A stretch of DNA of 64,000 nt from Campylorhamphus procurvoides (GCA_013396655.1 WBMV01003351.1:620001-684000), one strand, 5' to 3'. Numbered from the stretch's first letter, positions 22,601 through 35,772 are shown. Made by a program: numbers and translations. Notes: generated by a model from the letters alone, not told the origin.

Positions 22601-25211
22601 AATACATATCATGTTTTGTGAGAATTCTATTTATTGTAATTAATAGGTCTAGTAGAATAGCAGACTGTATTTTCTAGTCCTATGCATTACTATCACTGTT
22701 ATCATATGTGTTCTTAACTTTCTCAAGTTACAGAATCAACTGAATATTTCACAAGAAAAAATCTTATTGATTCTCAATTTCCTCTCTAAAAGGAGAATGA
22801 AAGCAATCAAGAAACTTAACATGTGGAAGTACATGCTATGAATTGAAAAAACAGTTCCCAGACCATCTAAACAGACGTTCCACTGGGATTTCCATAACAC
22901 ACTCTTCTCTATAGTTAAACAGTTTAATGGATTTGGCAGCTTAACAAAATCCATGTATTTCTAACAGCCATGATTTTGGAGTCGTTTCGTTTACCTCAAC
23001 TCCATAATGTAGCTCACACTCTCCTCACATAGAGGGCAGCTTAAACCTCTCTGTAACATATCCATATGCTGCTTGAATCAACCTTTCCCTAGACAGACAA
23101 AACTGACTAATGTCCAAAACATTATAATAACATTTGTAGCTGTAGTTGAGGAGGGCCAGCACATATTAATTTATCATTTGGTTTATATTTATCAATGACA
23201 TTGTGCACTGCTGCCATAGTTAGACTGTTAAAATCCAAAGCCCTTATTAAAACTAGCACTGCTGAAATCAAATGGCCTTTATTATTTTTGTTTTAAGTGT
23301 TCTATTTTTGTTAAAAGTTTAGTATATATATGTTATAGTGTTAGTACTTATAAAGGACAGCAGGTTTTGAAAAGCTAGTAAGTTCAGCATAGTGTGATCA
23401 AGAAAGTATTTTTCTTTGATGCATTACAACTCTAGCATATCCTTACTGAAACTGGTGGAACTGGTACAACAGCAGCTGGTAATTATCACGACAATCATAA
23501 TTTTAGAATATTTTTTTTGCCAATAATCTTTCTAATCTACTAAAGCAAATGTATTCAGTGTCAGGCAAGGTTTAATATTTTCATCTTTCTTTGCAATGGA
23601 CTCTATCTAGAAAAACAGAGGAAACTTGAATATCAGATTATCTTCACCTTTGAGACAATTCTTACTTCATGAAAATGAGTCTGTACCCATTCACAGAATA
23701 AATATTTGTGCCTATGGTGAGGAAATGCAATATAAATATCAAAAGACCTACTATGCTGTAGCTAGATATAATACAACCTCACTGTTTTTTACTTTTACAT
23801 ACTATTAGGGTACCTTGTCTTGAAAGTATAGTTAGGGAATACATCAAGTTTTTTAGAAGGCAGTTAAATATATATATGTATACATATAATGATCCAGATT
23901 GTTATATATTAATTTCTATTTCACAGTACACTATACTTTTCCATGGTACTTCACCCAAAATAGCTCCAGATTAAACTACAAATTTGGTAAATATTAGAAA
24001 AGGTTTATTTACAAATCAGATGAACTCTGGGGCTTTTTTTCCCTTTTCTGTTTCTCTTTATTCATGAGTGTTACAGTATTGACAAGAAGATAATTTAGAG
24101 CAGAAAAAAGGTATCAGTGTCCTCATTGCCCCAAAAGTTTTCAGTGAAGATTCTAATGGAACAAATTGGGGTGAGTTTCTATTTAAATTAGCTGTGTGCA
24201 TGGAATACAAATCCCCTGGTTCAATCAGTAGCGGTCAGTGAATCACAAGTCATCATATTCTTATGCATGGTTCTCCTCATTATGTATACAGTCAGTTTTT
24301 CAGGTGAGTGCAATTCTCTTATGTAAATATTTTTCTTCATACAAATAATAATTAATAAAATCCTTAATACTTTTAAAGTTATTATTTTTATTTTAAAAAA
24401 ATCTTGAGCTACAGGGATGCGTTAAACTGCTTATTAAATTATTATTTGAAATTATCAAGTAAATATTTGATGTGGTCAGAGTATAATCTCTGGAAAAATC
24501 TCAAGCTGTGCTGTAGAAAGTGTTTTAATAGTGAGTGGCAGATACTACATCGTGAGTGACCTAAATTAAGGGACTCTGGTGATATCAAATTGATTGGGAG
24601 ACTAACATAAAGTATCACAGCATTTGCAGATTTAGCGTGTAGCTTTCATCAGCATCCTTTCACAAATATTGACAAAAACGCAAGTATAACACTACACTGC
24701 TAAAAGAAATTAATACCTTTTGGTCAAATAACATACTGGATTATTTTTTCAGCTATGCACTACTAGGAAAGGTACATTTTCATGTATAGGTTCTCAACAC
24801 TACTCTGGGTAAATTACCTTTGGGAAGTTTTATCAGTCCATTTTTGCTGCTTAGCTCTCTCTGCACTGCATACCATCCAACTTAATATTCATACTGAAAG
24901 TTAAAAACCATGAACAGTGATTTCAGTGAGGCATAGGCCCAGATATGGATAACTGCCTCAACAAACATATTTTTTAAGTGAAGAAGATTTACCTCTAGAT
25001 TTTTATAAAGGATCAGGACTCTACTTAAGCTCTCATATAGACTCAAATTAGGAGACGAATATTTTGAAAATTGTTATGAAATGCATTTAATTGCCTTTTT
25101 GTACATGGTGACTTCTTGCTTCCTAACACTCATTTGAGATCTTCCTGTAGACTGTGCCTGGTACACTACCAACAGCAAGGGAGGGAATTGCAGTGTACAT
25201 ATAGTATTACA
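16691..25211. other. Long unique AT-rich stretch without genes
   Basis: About 8.5 kb without a recognised repeat or gene. It includes a short C-run/A-run junction at 21713-21740. A 78-codon stop-to-stop frame at 20341-20574 and a fused acceptor/donor motif at 24291-24309 are discussed as findings. All other open frames look like chance. Confidence 0.5.
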
Positions 25212-25378
25212 GTACTAGAATAAAGTAGGATTGAAGTGATCTCTTAGGTCTTATCCACCCTGTTGCTTAAAGCAGTTAGACCAAGTAGCCCATGGCCTTG
25301 TTCAATCCCATTCTAGTTCCAAGGCTGGAAATTCTATAGCCTCTTTGACCAACCTGTGACACTATTTCACCAGCCTAC
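25212..25378 (-). mobile_element. Old CR1 LINE 3' fragment
   Basis: The order GATCTCTTAGGTC, CTGTTGCTTAAAGCAG, CATGGCCTTGTTCAATC, TCTATAGCCTCTTTGACCAA, CACTATTTCACCAGCC follows the CR1 tail consensus read on this strand (two-strand alignment from memory). It is diverged, and the terminal octamers are lost or unrecognisable. Confidence 0.7.
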
Positions 25379-25394
25379 ATCTAAAAAATAGATG

Positions 25395-25430
25395 ATTGAT
25401 AGATAGACAGACAGACAGATAGATAGATAA
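25395..25430. repeat. Compound (GATA)n/(GACA)n microsatellite
   Basis: GATA units, then three to four GACA units, then GATA units again, 36 bp. Such compound repeats are usually polymorphic. Confidence 0.95.
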
Positions 25431-26298
25431 TCTGTACATCTAAGGCCTCTGTTTCCATAATTTCTTTTACATACATGATAGAAATAATTTGTCAAATCTC
25501 AGGCAGTTGTTTTGGAACTACAATAGTCTGACTATTCAAACACTACCTGAGAAACTGACAGGTTAGATGACTCCTTTGCCTGCCTGAAGGTATTTTAGAT
25601 GTGGCTCTGAATAACGGATATTGCCATCTGCCATCTGGCATAAAATGTACCCTGTATCTAGAAACTTCTTATTTTAAACTGATGTGTACTTTTTCTTTCA
25701 TTATAGCCCAAGTATTCCTAATGGAAACAGGAATACACTGCAGAATTGTAAAAACCTTGTTCTTGTACGTATCTATCAAAGATCTCAAGCAACGACAAAA
25801 ACTACCCAATGAATTTCTGTTAAAAAAAAAAAAAGGGAAAGAAGAGAAGGAAAAACTACTTTATACACAAAATAACACCTTATGTGATATGAAAAATCTA
25901 TTTTGTACTTGAATAAAGATAAATAAGTTAAGGAATTAAAAAGTAAACCAGTGGTTGGTTATCATGTTCATGACAAGAAAATATAAAGGGAGGACTCTCT
26001 CAAACAGTAATATATATAGTTTGTGTTAATGTACATGCAAATTTTATACAACCGAGGCAGTTACCAGAAAAACAAGTGAAAAACAAAGTGACTGTTTCTC
26101 AGGAGGAGAGCAGACAATATGGTATAGTTTCACATTAAAGACAAAATTTTTACTAAATTTTCATATGTGCATAGTGCAAAAAAGGCAGCAATTAAATGTC
26201 AAATATACATTTTTCCATTTTGCCTTCCATAGAATAGAAATATTTATGAAATGATCCTCTTTTGTCTGTGTACTGTTGACATTTTTATTAAATCCACA

Positions 26299-26905
26299 CT
26301 GGAGAAATGAAAAGAGGAACCCCATGAATTTCAACAAGAGTTGAAAGTTCTGCGCCTAGGGAAAGAACAACCCCATGTAACTCATGCTGGGGGTCACCAT
26401 GCTGGAAAGCAGGAAGTCCTGGTGGACAAGTTAAACATGAGCCAACAGTGTGACCTTGCCACAAATCAGTCTGGGGCTCAACTAGGTAGTACATTGGGTC
26501 AAGAGAGATGATCCTTTCCCTCTACTCAGCACTGGTGAGTGACATCTGGACTGCTGCTTCCAGATCTGGGTGCCCCAGAGTGCAAGAGAAATATAGACTT
26601 ACTGGTCAGTGCAGGACCATGAAGATGATGAAGGGACTGGAGCACCTTCAGGAGGTTGCTGAGAAAACTGATACAGCTCGTCACAGAGAAGGGGATGTTG
26701 GAAAGTTCTTATCAATGTATGTTAATAGTTGATTTGAAAGTAAAGAAAACTGAGCCAGACTGTTCTCAGTAGTGCCCAAAAAAAGCAAAAAGAGATGGTG
26801 TAAACACTGAAGCACAGAAGTGCCTTCCTTCTGACCAGTAGGAACAACTAGACCCATATGGAGGTTTTCAAGGACTAGGAATTGACAAATTCCTGAAGAC
26901 TCTGT
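26299..26905 (+). mobile_element. CR1 LINE fragment, ORF2 C-terminus and 3' region
   Basis: On the plus strand the CR1 order is clear: CATGAATTTCAACAAGAG (consensus MKFNK), a GGTCCTGGTGGACA-like stretch, AACATGAGCCAACAGTGTG, then an open frame with LYSALVSDIW and MKMMKGLEHLQE (consensus ILPLYSALVRP and TKMMKGLEHL), and finally degraded 3' sequence with CTCAGTAGTGCCCA. Small deletions break the frame, and the end lacks clear terminal octamers. The open frame at 26508-26732 is therefore a relic of ORF2. The minus-strand frame at 26288-26494 is a shadow. Confidence 0.88.
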
Positions 26906-29900
26906 TGGAGGTTTTAATTTACTGTTTTTAAAGCTCTGAGTATTTAATTTGCTTTCTTTTGTGGAAGAAGCCTAAGTAAACTGCTTGTCTATTAACTGTT
27001 TTGGAAAGTGAGAGTAGGAAATATCAGCTTTCCACCCTACAACACTTACCCACTTAGGAATTTTTTTCTGGAATTATTTTCATGAATATTCATTTAATTA
27101 AGTCTGGTTTAATGTTTTTCTTTTCTTGGTCAAGCATTTCAAAACTGTATTCTCTTAACTACAGATAGAATTGGCATGTATAGCTCTGTATAGTGTCATA
27201 ATTCCAAGAAAGTTTTTGTACTGAGAAACCTTTGAAAACTTTCTATTTGAGGTTATAATATTTTTAAGGATATTAAAAAAAAAAAAACAACAAACCTTTT
27301 GGTAGCTAGGTTGCGACTGCTTATTTTCTTTATGTTTTTATATGTATAGAAATTTGCCATCACCTGCAGTGATGAATATTTTACAAACACTGCTTGATTT
27401 GTGTGTTGGCTACATAACTTTCTGTATGCACTACACTGCCATCATTGAATTGCTTGATTACCTCTGAGGTGCAGCACACACATTTTCTAGAATGTCCTAT
27501 GTCTGGAAAAACATAAACAGGAAAAAAAGACTTAGGAGCTTCTATTAAGATGACATTTTCTGTCATTATATGAGTGGTGCACTAGCTAAACAATTAGTGA
27601 GAAAGCATAGGAAAACATTGGCTGGAAACAATAACTGGCTATTAGATGACTACTGTAGTGTTTCCTAATTCATAAACTAGCCTCCCTACTTTTATCATTG
27701 ACTAATTTTTTTTGTCAGTTATAGGTATAGAGTTAAATAGTACACATTTCTAGCAGATCTTGAACAACCTCCTAGTGGCCCTTACCAAGATTTTTGCAGC
27801 TGAAGGGCCTTTTATAGCTAAAATGACAATAGGTTCTTGCATCACTTTTATCATAGGCATAATTTTATGAAGGAGAAAGGAATTCTAATATAAAATGAGT
27901 CTTCAGTGTAAGTTGCACAGCACAGAATGGTGCTGAGAGCTTCCAAGTAGCTTAAGGGAAACCGTACTGTTAGTACCAAAGCTGTTTGCACTACCAGTGG
28001 AGTCTTTATTATATATCTTCAGAAAGGCTTTCAGTATTTACTGGAGATAAAGACTGGTCCAGAAATTCAGTGGATAAACCCATATGTGGATCTTATCTTC
28101 CTTTATTTGTCAAAGTCAAAGTTGTTTCTACTCTGCATTTCAATCTCAGGCATGTTAAATAGCTTTCTGCTGTGTAGAAATCAAACATGAAAGATCAGAG
28201 ATATTTGCCTTGACTTCTGAGAGGTCAGCATACCATTTCTTTTTTGGAAGAGAAATTAAAGGATGTAGACATTTAATGCTTTACTGAGTCTGGTTTTGTG
28301 TATAGTATACACAACCTCCCTGATGACTGTGTTTTTGAACAGAGGTATGAAATAATCAGAACAGACTTCAGAAATAATTTGTGTTTGAATTCCCAGTGAG
28401 ACTCTCTGTAGAGAAACTGCTACAAAACAGCATTCCATGGGCTGATGTACTGAGTCTTCTTTTTAATAACTAGATGCTTTTATTATCAGTAAATAATGGT
28501 TGAGCTGGTGAGCCAGATGGACATCAGTTAAAGCTCATATTAACGGATTTGGATTTATACTTCTGTATGTCTTTTGTATTTTCTACAACTACAGTTGTCA
28601 ATAAATAATTTGCAGTAAATACTTTCAGATAAATACAGAAAAAAAATTTCTCTTCTGAGTATGTGGTGTTGATGTTATTTTTACTTCATCATGATGTTCT
28701 GAAGTATATTCTGTATAAAAGTATCACCCATAAATTTGATGAATAATAAATTTATTTATTCAAATAATTAATTTGGTAAGTCAAGTAAAAGTACTTCTAA
28801 GAGAAGTATAAACTGTAATAAGAGAATTTTCTCCTTTTACTTACAGGTGATAGGGTTGAAGATTTTCTGAAATATTGACTAGACTCATTGAATGAAACTA
28901 TTTTGATCGTGTTTTATGCTAGTTCTTTGAATAAGAATTAAAAAAAAGTATATTTTGGGCAATTGGAGTAGTTAATATTAAATTTAAAAGACTTAAATAT
29001 TTTTGGTACTATATACGTGTTGATCTTAACAGGCAGTTAAATCACACAGGATATTTTATTCCTTCAATCAGAACAGATTGAATTCCAAATATGAAATGTT
29101 TATTATGAAATCACAAAAGCTTCACACCATAAGACTAAATTTGTACACAATAACCATAACACACGTTATTAAATTTTGTAGTAAATTATATAGACAATAA
29201 ATGAATTTAAAAGTTTCATTTATTGAAAATATTTGTCTAAATATGATTTTTTGGAACAACCTGCATACTTACAGCCATAGTCAGGGAAAAAAAATAATTT
29301 TTCAGTTGCTGGGATTTCTTTGCAAACATCTGAAAAGAAATATGTTTCATATATTGCTAAATTAACATGATTATACTTAAACTGTGTGTCCTGGCTTTAA
29401 CTGACATTTTACTTTACTTTAGTGCACCCATTGCTACCATGTAGATCTTAGAATTGCATTAAATGCAGGCATATGGATCTACTTAACATGGTTTCACACT
29501 AAATTTGTACAGCGCTTGATCTTCCCACTATATAATGGGTCTTTTTTTGTTATCAACACATTCATAGCCTACAGCTGACTGCTTGTATAGTTTTTAATTA
29601 AAATCTGAAGTAGAAAGTATCTATTAGTCAGTGTGTGAAACCAGTCATAAAGAAGAGGTTGTACAAACCCTGAATAAGATGGATAGCAGTTACATCACTT
29701 TTCCCACCTTTGTCGTCATGACGAAGAGAAGCTCATTCAAGTTAATTATATCAAACTGGGAGGTCTTGAAGGCAGAGCCTATTTTGACAAGTGCCTTCTA
29801 TTATTAAGGACCTACAAACAAATTTGAAGGCCAGGAATTTTATCACTATTTTATTGTTTTTTCACAGACTTTTTAGAGAATTTCTCCTACAATATGTGGA

Positions 29901-32872
29901 CTCGTTTTTATTCATGTGATTCGTTTTCTTTTAGATTGGCAGCTGGCCTTCTATATCATGTTGCATCTTTGGATATTAAATTTTTTTCTAAAAAGTATGT
30001 TTTCAAAATGCCTGGAATCTATGCACACATTTCCACTCATGAATTTGAGGAACATTAATTTGTCACACACTTTTCAATACATTTCCATGAGTTCCTTTAC
30101 CTTATATGAGTGTTTGACAACTACATAGACTAGAGCCTTTTCTCATGAGCAGCCAGGCTGCTTCATTGACTCAGTAAATGAGTCTGAAATATGTCTCAGT
30201 CTCTTGTAAATATCTCCTCTTCCAATTCATAAGCACATTGCTAAAACACCCACAACAGATTTGAAATAATTTAGTGTACTGCCCTTGCTGAGTACATTTT
30301 TAATTCATTTTTGTAAAGAACCAAAAAATGCCCACAAAACCCAACAGCAGAAAAGCTACAGCCCTTTCTGACAATAGCTTAGACTTTCAGATTCATACTT
30401 ATCTCTTTCCTTTCTTCTTAGTCTGGAAATAACTTTCTGCTTTCTAAACACCTTTCTCCTTTTCATCTGGAAATAGTCTTTGCTGCCTTCCCTCTGCTAT
30501 GTTGCATCCCCTGCATGTCGTTTCACCTCTGACAATATTTCATTCACTTTTCTTCTCCTTCTTTTCTGAATATATTTCTGATTGACGTAGTTGTTGGTTT
30601 TGGTGTCCTTGGCAATAGAATTATTTTCTTTTAAAGCTTTTTGATTGCTTATGGAATCTGGTTTCTTTCTTTGTAGTAAAAGAAGTGGCTGTCAAGGAAG
30701 AAATCAGTAACATGTGATGAATTCCTTACAAGTGTTGGAAAAATTTTTAAAAGTGTTCAAAAAGTGATTTTGTTACAGTGCTCATGACTTTGGATATAAT
30801 ATTTAAATCAAAATCTGATTATATTATATTACATCAAAGTAAATAGCATATGTTAGTAAGATAATTTAATAGTTTTCTTTATTCCAATCAAAAGGCACAT
30901 TTTTATTCTTTTGAAGTTATCAGCACAGAGTTCAATTTAAGGATTTCAGAGAATGAATGCCAGTAGGCACAGTCTATGGTAGTAAGTACAGAAGGACTGA
31001 CAAAGTGAGATGTAGAGGGATTATTACACTAAAAAGGTCACATAGTATTTAACTTGATGCTTTTCATCTTGGAATAGAAGATGAACTTTGTTACTTAATT
31101 CTAAATAACAGAGAAAACTTCAGTACTAGGACTTTTAAATATAAACTGATATAAAATTTCCTTTTTTTTTTCTTTTTCCTTCTATTCTTATTCCCAAGAT
31201 TTTAGTTGTTCTCCATCTTCAGGAAGGAAATTAAAGAAAAAGAAAATTATGGAAATGCACAAGCCTCTCCGTTGCTCTGCATTGGGCACAAAAGCCTATC
31301 TCAATGTGCAGCATAAAGAACAAGATTATATTTATAGCAGGACTTAAGTAGAGTTAGTCCATCTGTGAGGACAACATGGGTGTGTGTAAAATGTCTTAGA
31401 GACTGAAGATTCAGCACAGTCCAGAACTGTCATGAAGGTTATTATCAAGATAAGCCTGTTGTGTTTGCAAGTACAAAGAGGCTACTACATGGGTAACTCA
31501 AGAGGGATTTGAGGATTGCACCTTTTCAAATAGCTGGGGTTTTTATCAGCTACCTTCTATACACTGCATATTTCAAAGGACTGTGTTTTGTAGAAGGTGC
31601 TACAATGTCTGATAAGTGAGTACTTCATACATTCTCACAGAATACAGTCTTAAAACAAACAATTGCTGCCTTGCAGACATTCCTCAAATTACAGACTATC
31701 ACCAGTAATTGTGGCAGAGAAGGCCAGAGAAGAAAGAGGATGTTAGCAATGTGTATTTGACAAAAAAGGAGCCAGGGGACAGCTTCTCTACAGAAAATAT
31801 GCTATATTTTGCTTTCTACAGATTTTATTTTATTTTTTTTTTCAACTAGGTGGGGTGGTAGAAGAGCAAGTAATTTTTTTTCTTAATGACTTACTGAAAC
31901 AGAAATATTGTCTATTACAGTTCTTCAAACAGTATTTTCTCCTTATATGATTAGTTTCTTAAAAGTGTGTTTCCCAGCTCATAGCTTTAACCAATTCCAG
32001 GACTAGGTTTGTATCAGAAAAACTGAAACCTGCTATGCTGTCATACACAAAGACTTAACTCTCTGAAATAATAAGAGAAGATATTTATTTCCTGATGATT
32101 TCTTTCAGTTGTAGTCTTTGTAGTTAGTGTATGAGGTATTCTAAGCTTGACATTTTCAGGCAGAAGCATAACATTAGCTGACAGTGTCCCTTTATATTGT
32201 GAAATGGGAGCCACAGGTAAAGGGCAAAAGAAAATTGTTTCCTTGGAACAGACAGTCCATTTACCAGCAATAGCTTTTATTTTATATATTTCATGTATGA
32301 CCTGTTGTGGAAAATCACTTTGTTCTCTGAAACATCTGTGACATATTGATGAGGAGAGATGGATTATGGTGCTATACATTTTTTATTATTACTTTTTCAT
32401 CTTATGTGGATTTGGTGCCTAACACCAAAATTTAGGAACATGCATGGGACAAATCCAGTCATTATAACTCTACTTTCTCTTCCTCCAGAGACGTACTCCA
32501 GACAGTACCATCCAGTATAAAATGAGCAATAAGGTTTTCTCCATATTGAACTATCACTTCTTTTATTTTTAAGATAACACAGAAAAAAACAAGTTGCCAA
32601 AAAATAAACACAACACAGCCCCAGTTTTCTATACTTCTTTATATGACAGTTAATATGATAGTTTTATTTGATTCTCTTATATATTGGATACTTACAGGCC
32701 TCTGGTGACAAATGGATATCAATGGGTTTGCCACAGGAGTACTAGAGATTTTGAGATTTATCATACAGTAGATTTGAGAAAACAGCCATTGCTCTGCTTC
32801 ACTTTATGAAATGTCACTGTAAGCCCTGGAGCTCAATAGAATGGAGTATTTTTTCTATTTGTCACCTTCCAG

Positions 32873-32887
32873 CAGTAGACACTACAG
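32873..32887 (+). other. Candidate 15-nt microexon (hypothesis)
   Basis: A pyrimidine-rich tract ending CACCTTCCAG is followed by 15 bases (CAGTAGACACTACAG) and then the perfect donor GTAAGT. Fifteen is a multiple of three, as expected for the short in-frame exons typical of neuronal genes. One frame contains TAG; the other two are open. There is no flanking coding exon to support it, so it may be coincidence. Confidence 0.2.
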
Positions 32888-33112
32888 GTAAGTGATACAG
32901 GCAGCTCTGTCATGCAGCAGAAAAGTCCAGTGATCCCAGACAGGCTTGAGAAAGGGGTGTTGACTGTGGCACTTGTTTTAGCACATCATCCAGACCTTTT
33001 GTTGAACTTGGCCTGGAACCAGTGCAGCACATAACATCTACTGCAAATGGAATTGGCATGTGTCCAGCAGGCTGATTGATATGACAACTGCTGTTTCTAT
33101 GGGATTACTTGG

Positions 33113-33175
33113 TTGTTTTTTGGGGATTATTTTCTGGTGTGGGGTTTTTTGTGTGTTTTTTGGGTTGTTGAGGAA
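33113..33175. repeat. T/G-rich low-complexity tract
   Basis: GTTTTTTGGGG, GGGGTTTTTTGTG and TTTTTTGGGTTG units. The plus-strand frame starting here is F/W/V rich because of the tract. Confidence 0.75.
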
Positions 33176-33479
33176 ATTTTGTTAATATTCCCTAACAACC
33201 GTTGCCTTTTTACCAGTCTTCTGAAAGGCAGATTGACTAGTTTAGTATTTTCTCTTCCTGATATGAAAACTTCAACTTGTTGTTTTAATTATGACTTTAT
33301 GGTGCACACATATACACAGTTAGTTTTGTCCAAAACTACCTGGAGTGCTCCATAATCTATGCATAATGCATATTTCAGTTAGTCATTCGTGCTGACTATT
33401 CATGAAAATGGAAATTAAATACAATTGGTTGTTTCATCATTTAAGCATTGTTCTCTATTCTCATGTAAGACTTACTATC

Positions 33480-33600
33480 AACTGAAAATGAATGATAATT
33501 TACATCAATGCATATTAATGCATCAGATTGTCATGGCACCATTTGCATAAACATTTTCTGTGGCATCAGATGGTCATATGACACTTGAACCCTGAATAAT
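33480..33600. promoter_or_regulatory. Candidate conserved noncoding element
   Basis: Contains ATGCATATTAATGCAT, an octamer-like ATTTGCATA and TGTCATGGCACC in unique sequence. Homeodomain/POU-type sites are clustered, as in vertebrate enhancers. This is inference from appearance only. Confidence 0.2.
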
Positions 33601-35013
33601 TACATCTTTTAATAAAGCAGTAATATAGCTATCCTGACACTTGCTCTTTCCATTCTATGAACAGATTTGCAGTTATCGGGAAACAGGCATATGAAACATT
33701 TCCTCATGGACAGTGAGGCTTTAGAAACAGTGTAAGACCCAGGTCTGTGTATCATATTGACTGATAAGGATCTAAAATACTCTTTTTCCTTTAAAAAAGT
33801 ACATATGCAATTGTGATGTCTTAATCTATGCAAATGCTATCCAGAAGTAGCAGCCAAAGTTCTGTCATTCTCTTTAACTCCTGTGACATTAAAAATGTGA
33901 TAGAAAATATGTGTTCTTTGCACTTTCCCAGTTCGAGATTATGCCACCAAATTAGTATTCAACTTAATGTTTAGGGGCTTAGCCATTGTAATTAATCATG
34001 TTGTAACTGTAGAAAGATACCTAATACCCCATCCCTATGCATTATTTAGATTATTTCCTTAGTGAAAGGAACAGTCAAGAGATTAATTAAACCAAACACT
34101 TTGAGGTCTGTTTTCCCACTGATGAAGAGAGGATTTATATGCAAAACTCAGGTTAGCTTTAATGTAAGTTTGTTGCATAAATCACTTAGGCATTGATAGG
34201 GACAGTAAGACTTTTAGTGACTTCCTTAAACACTCTTTCCATCACTGCTGTTTAGTTGGTCATTGTTATCAGTGAAGGAATATTATTATAATGTTTTATT
34301 AGGCAATTCAACAAGCAATTTTAATAATGAAATAATGTAAGGCAAATGATGTATTCACTTAAATACAGGCATAAGCAAGCTTTCAATGACATTATAATTA
34401 TGAAAAGTTTCTAAAAACCAGCATTGTTGATTTTTTGTCAGGTTTTCCTCTGAAACATGCTATCTTCCTATTACCATAGAGTCAAAAAGCAATTAATCAT
34501 CTAATGAGTCTTGTGTACAGGTAGCCTTTCTACATATATTGAACTTCATCATTTTCAAGCTGAATCACAGCGAAATGAAATGTTGACCTATTTTCTGCAG
34601 GTGTTTGAAACTTCTACTAACACTGAAATCATTGCTGAGTGTGAGTTGGTTACTGTAGCACTTTCTCAATTTTTTCAATTGTCTGAGGAGTCATTATTGT
34701 TCTGAGTCATTATTGCTTGTTGGTTCTATTTAATAGAAACTTTTTTCACTGTTTTCCAGACTGCTAGTTTATCAACCTCAAGATTTTTCCTGATTATTTC
34801 CATTAGGATTGATAACAGAACTGTTTTCCTTTAGTACTGGTAATAGCAATATATTATCCTACACAGATAAACAATGTTTTTCCATTTACTGCACTCTTCT
34901 GTCTTTCCATTTATTAAAGAAAAGCCTCCCTAGTTTGCAATGATCTGTCTAATAGGGCTTTGTAAAAAAGCCATCTTTTCTTATATATCTCGGCGTGCCT
35001 GTCTCCAGGGCTG

Positions 35014-35125
35014 GGCCATATCCCTTATATTGAAAAACACCTGAAAAACAATGCAGTCACTGATCGTAGTCAGCATGGCTTCATGACAGGAAAGTCCCAC
35101 TTAAACAATTGTAGGCCTTGGACTG
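35014..35125 (+). mobile_element. CR1 LINE fragment, RT fingers region
   Basis: The plus strand reads IEKHLKNNAVTD, then SQHGFMTGKSHLNN, which matches the CR1 RT segment before LTNLISF. It is about 110 bp and ends abruptly. Together with the 3' end piece at 35525-35772 it could be one copy with a large internal deletion. Confidence 0.85.
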
Positions 35126-35524
35126 TTCTTTTTGAAGAAGTCAATATGTAATGTTCTAAGTTGTAGCTATGTTTTTAACTTCTATTTTCCTGTCTTTATT
35201 CTTTCTTCTCTGAATATCTTTTCCCTTATTCTTTTCTTCCTCTAGTGGGTAACTTAAACACTTATTTTCTGTAAATGCATAACTTAAGTTGCATGGCATT
35301 TGTGTTTCTTACTATAACAATGCTTGTTAGTCCTGCTAATCTGTTGTAATGATTTTGTGAAGTTATATGTTTATCTTTGTAAAATCCTTTTTGTCAAAAC
35401 ACCTAATTTCTCACCAAATTCAAAGAAATCTCTTAGAGAAAAATATGTATTTATTTTCTGGATGTTATCTCAAGGTACCAAAGAACCAACGGTTTTACAA
35501 AGGTTCTTGTGAGCAGGGAATTGT
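35126..35524. other. Non-CR1 sequence between two CR1 pieces
   Basis: About 400 bp of AT-rich sequence with no recognised family. It separates two plus-strand CR1 pieces that are in the correct order, so it may be a filler or insertion within a deleted copy. Two overlapping plus-strand open frames here have no recognisable features. Confidence 0.45.
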
Positions 35525-35772
35525 CGGAAGTTGCATCAGAGGAGGTTTAGGTTGGATATTAGAAAGAGGTTCTTCACCCAGAGGGTATTTGGGCAATGGA
35601 ATAGGGTCCCTGGGGAAGTGATCACAGCACTAAGCCTGACAGAGTTCAAGAAGCACTTGGACGATACTCTGAGGCATACGATGTGATTTTTGGGGATGGG
35701 TACAGGGCTGAGGGTTGGACTTAATGATCCTTATGGGTCCTTTCCAACTCAGCACAATCTGTGATTGTGTGA
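35525..35772 (+). mobile_element. CR1 LINE 3' end
   Basis: A textbook CR1 tail: AGGTTGGATATTAGAAAGAG, TTCTTCACCCAGAGGGT, GGGAAGTGATCACAGCAC, AGAGTTCAAGAAGCACTTGG, TTGGACTTAATGATCC, GGGTCCTTTCCAACTC, then the terminal repeat CTGTGATTGTGTGAT. It is well preserved relative to other copies and so is probably younger. Confidence 0.93.

Larger units (their letters stand above)
26906..35013. other. Long unique AT-rich stretch without genes
   Basis: About 8 kb with no recognised transposon. It contains a strong acceptor at 28845, the microexon candidate at 32873-32887, a T/G tract at 33113-33175 and a candidate conserved element near 33480-33600. Open frames (for example 32041-32379 minus and 34511-34705 plus) lack any domain I recognise. 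Confidence 0.5.

Noticed and set aside
29712..29724. 12-bp CpG palindrome with a CRE-like TGACG core
   Set aside because: Short enough to occur by chance in 64 kb and no promoter features around it.
32041..32379. 112-codon minus-strand frame
   Set aside because: No domain or exon boundaries seen; length is within chance for AT-rich DNA of this size.
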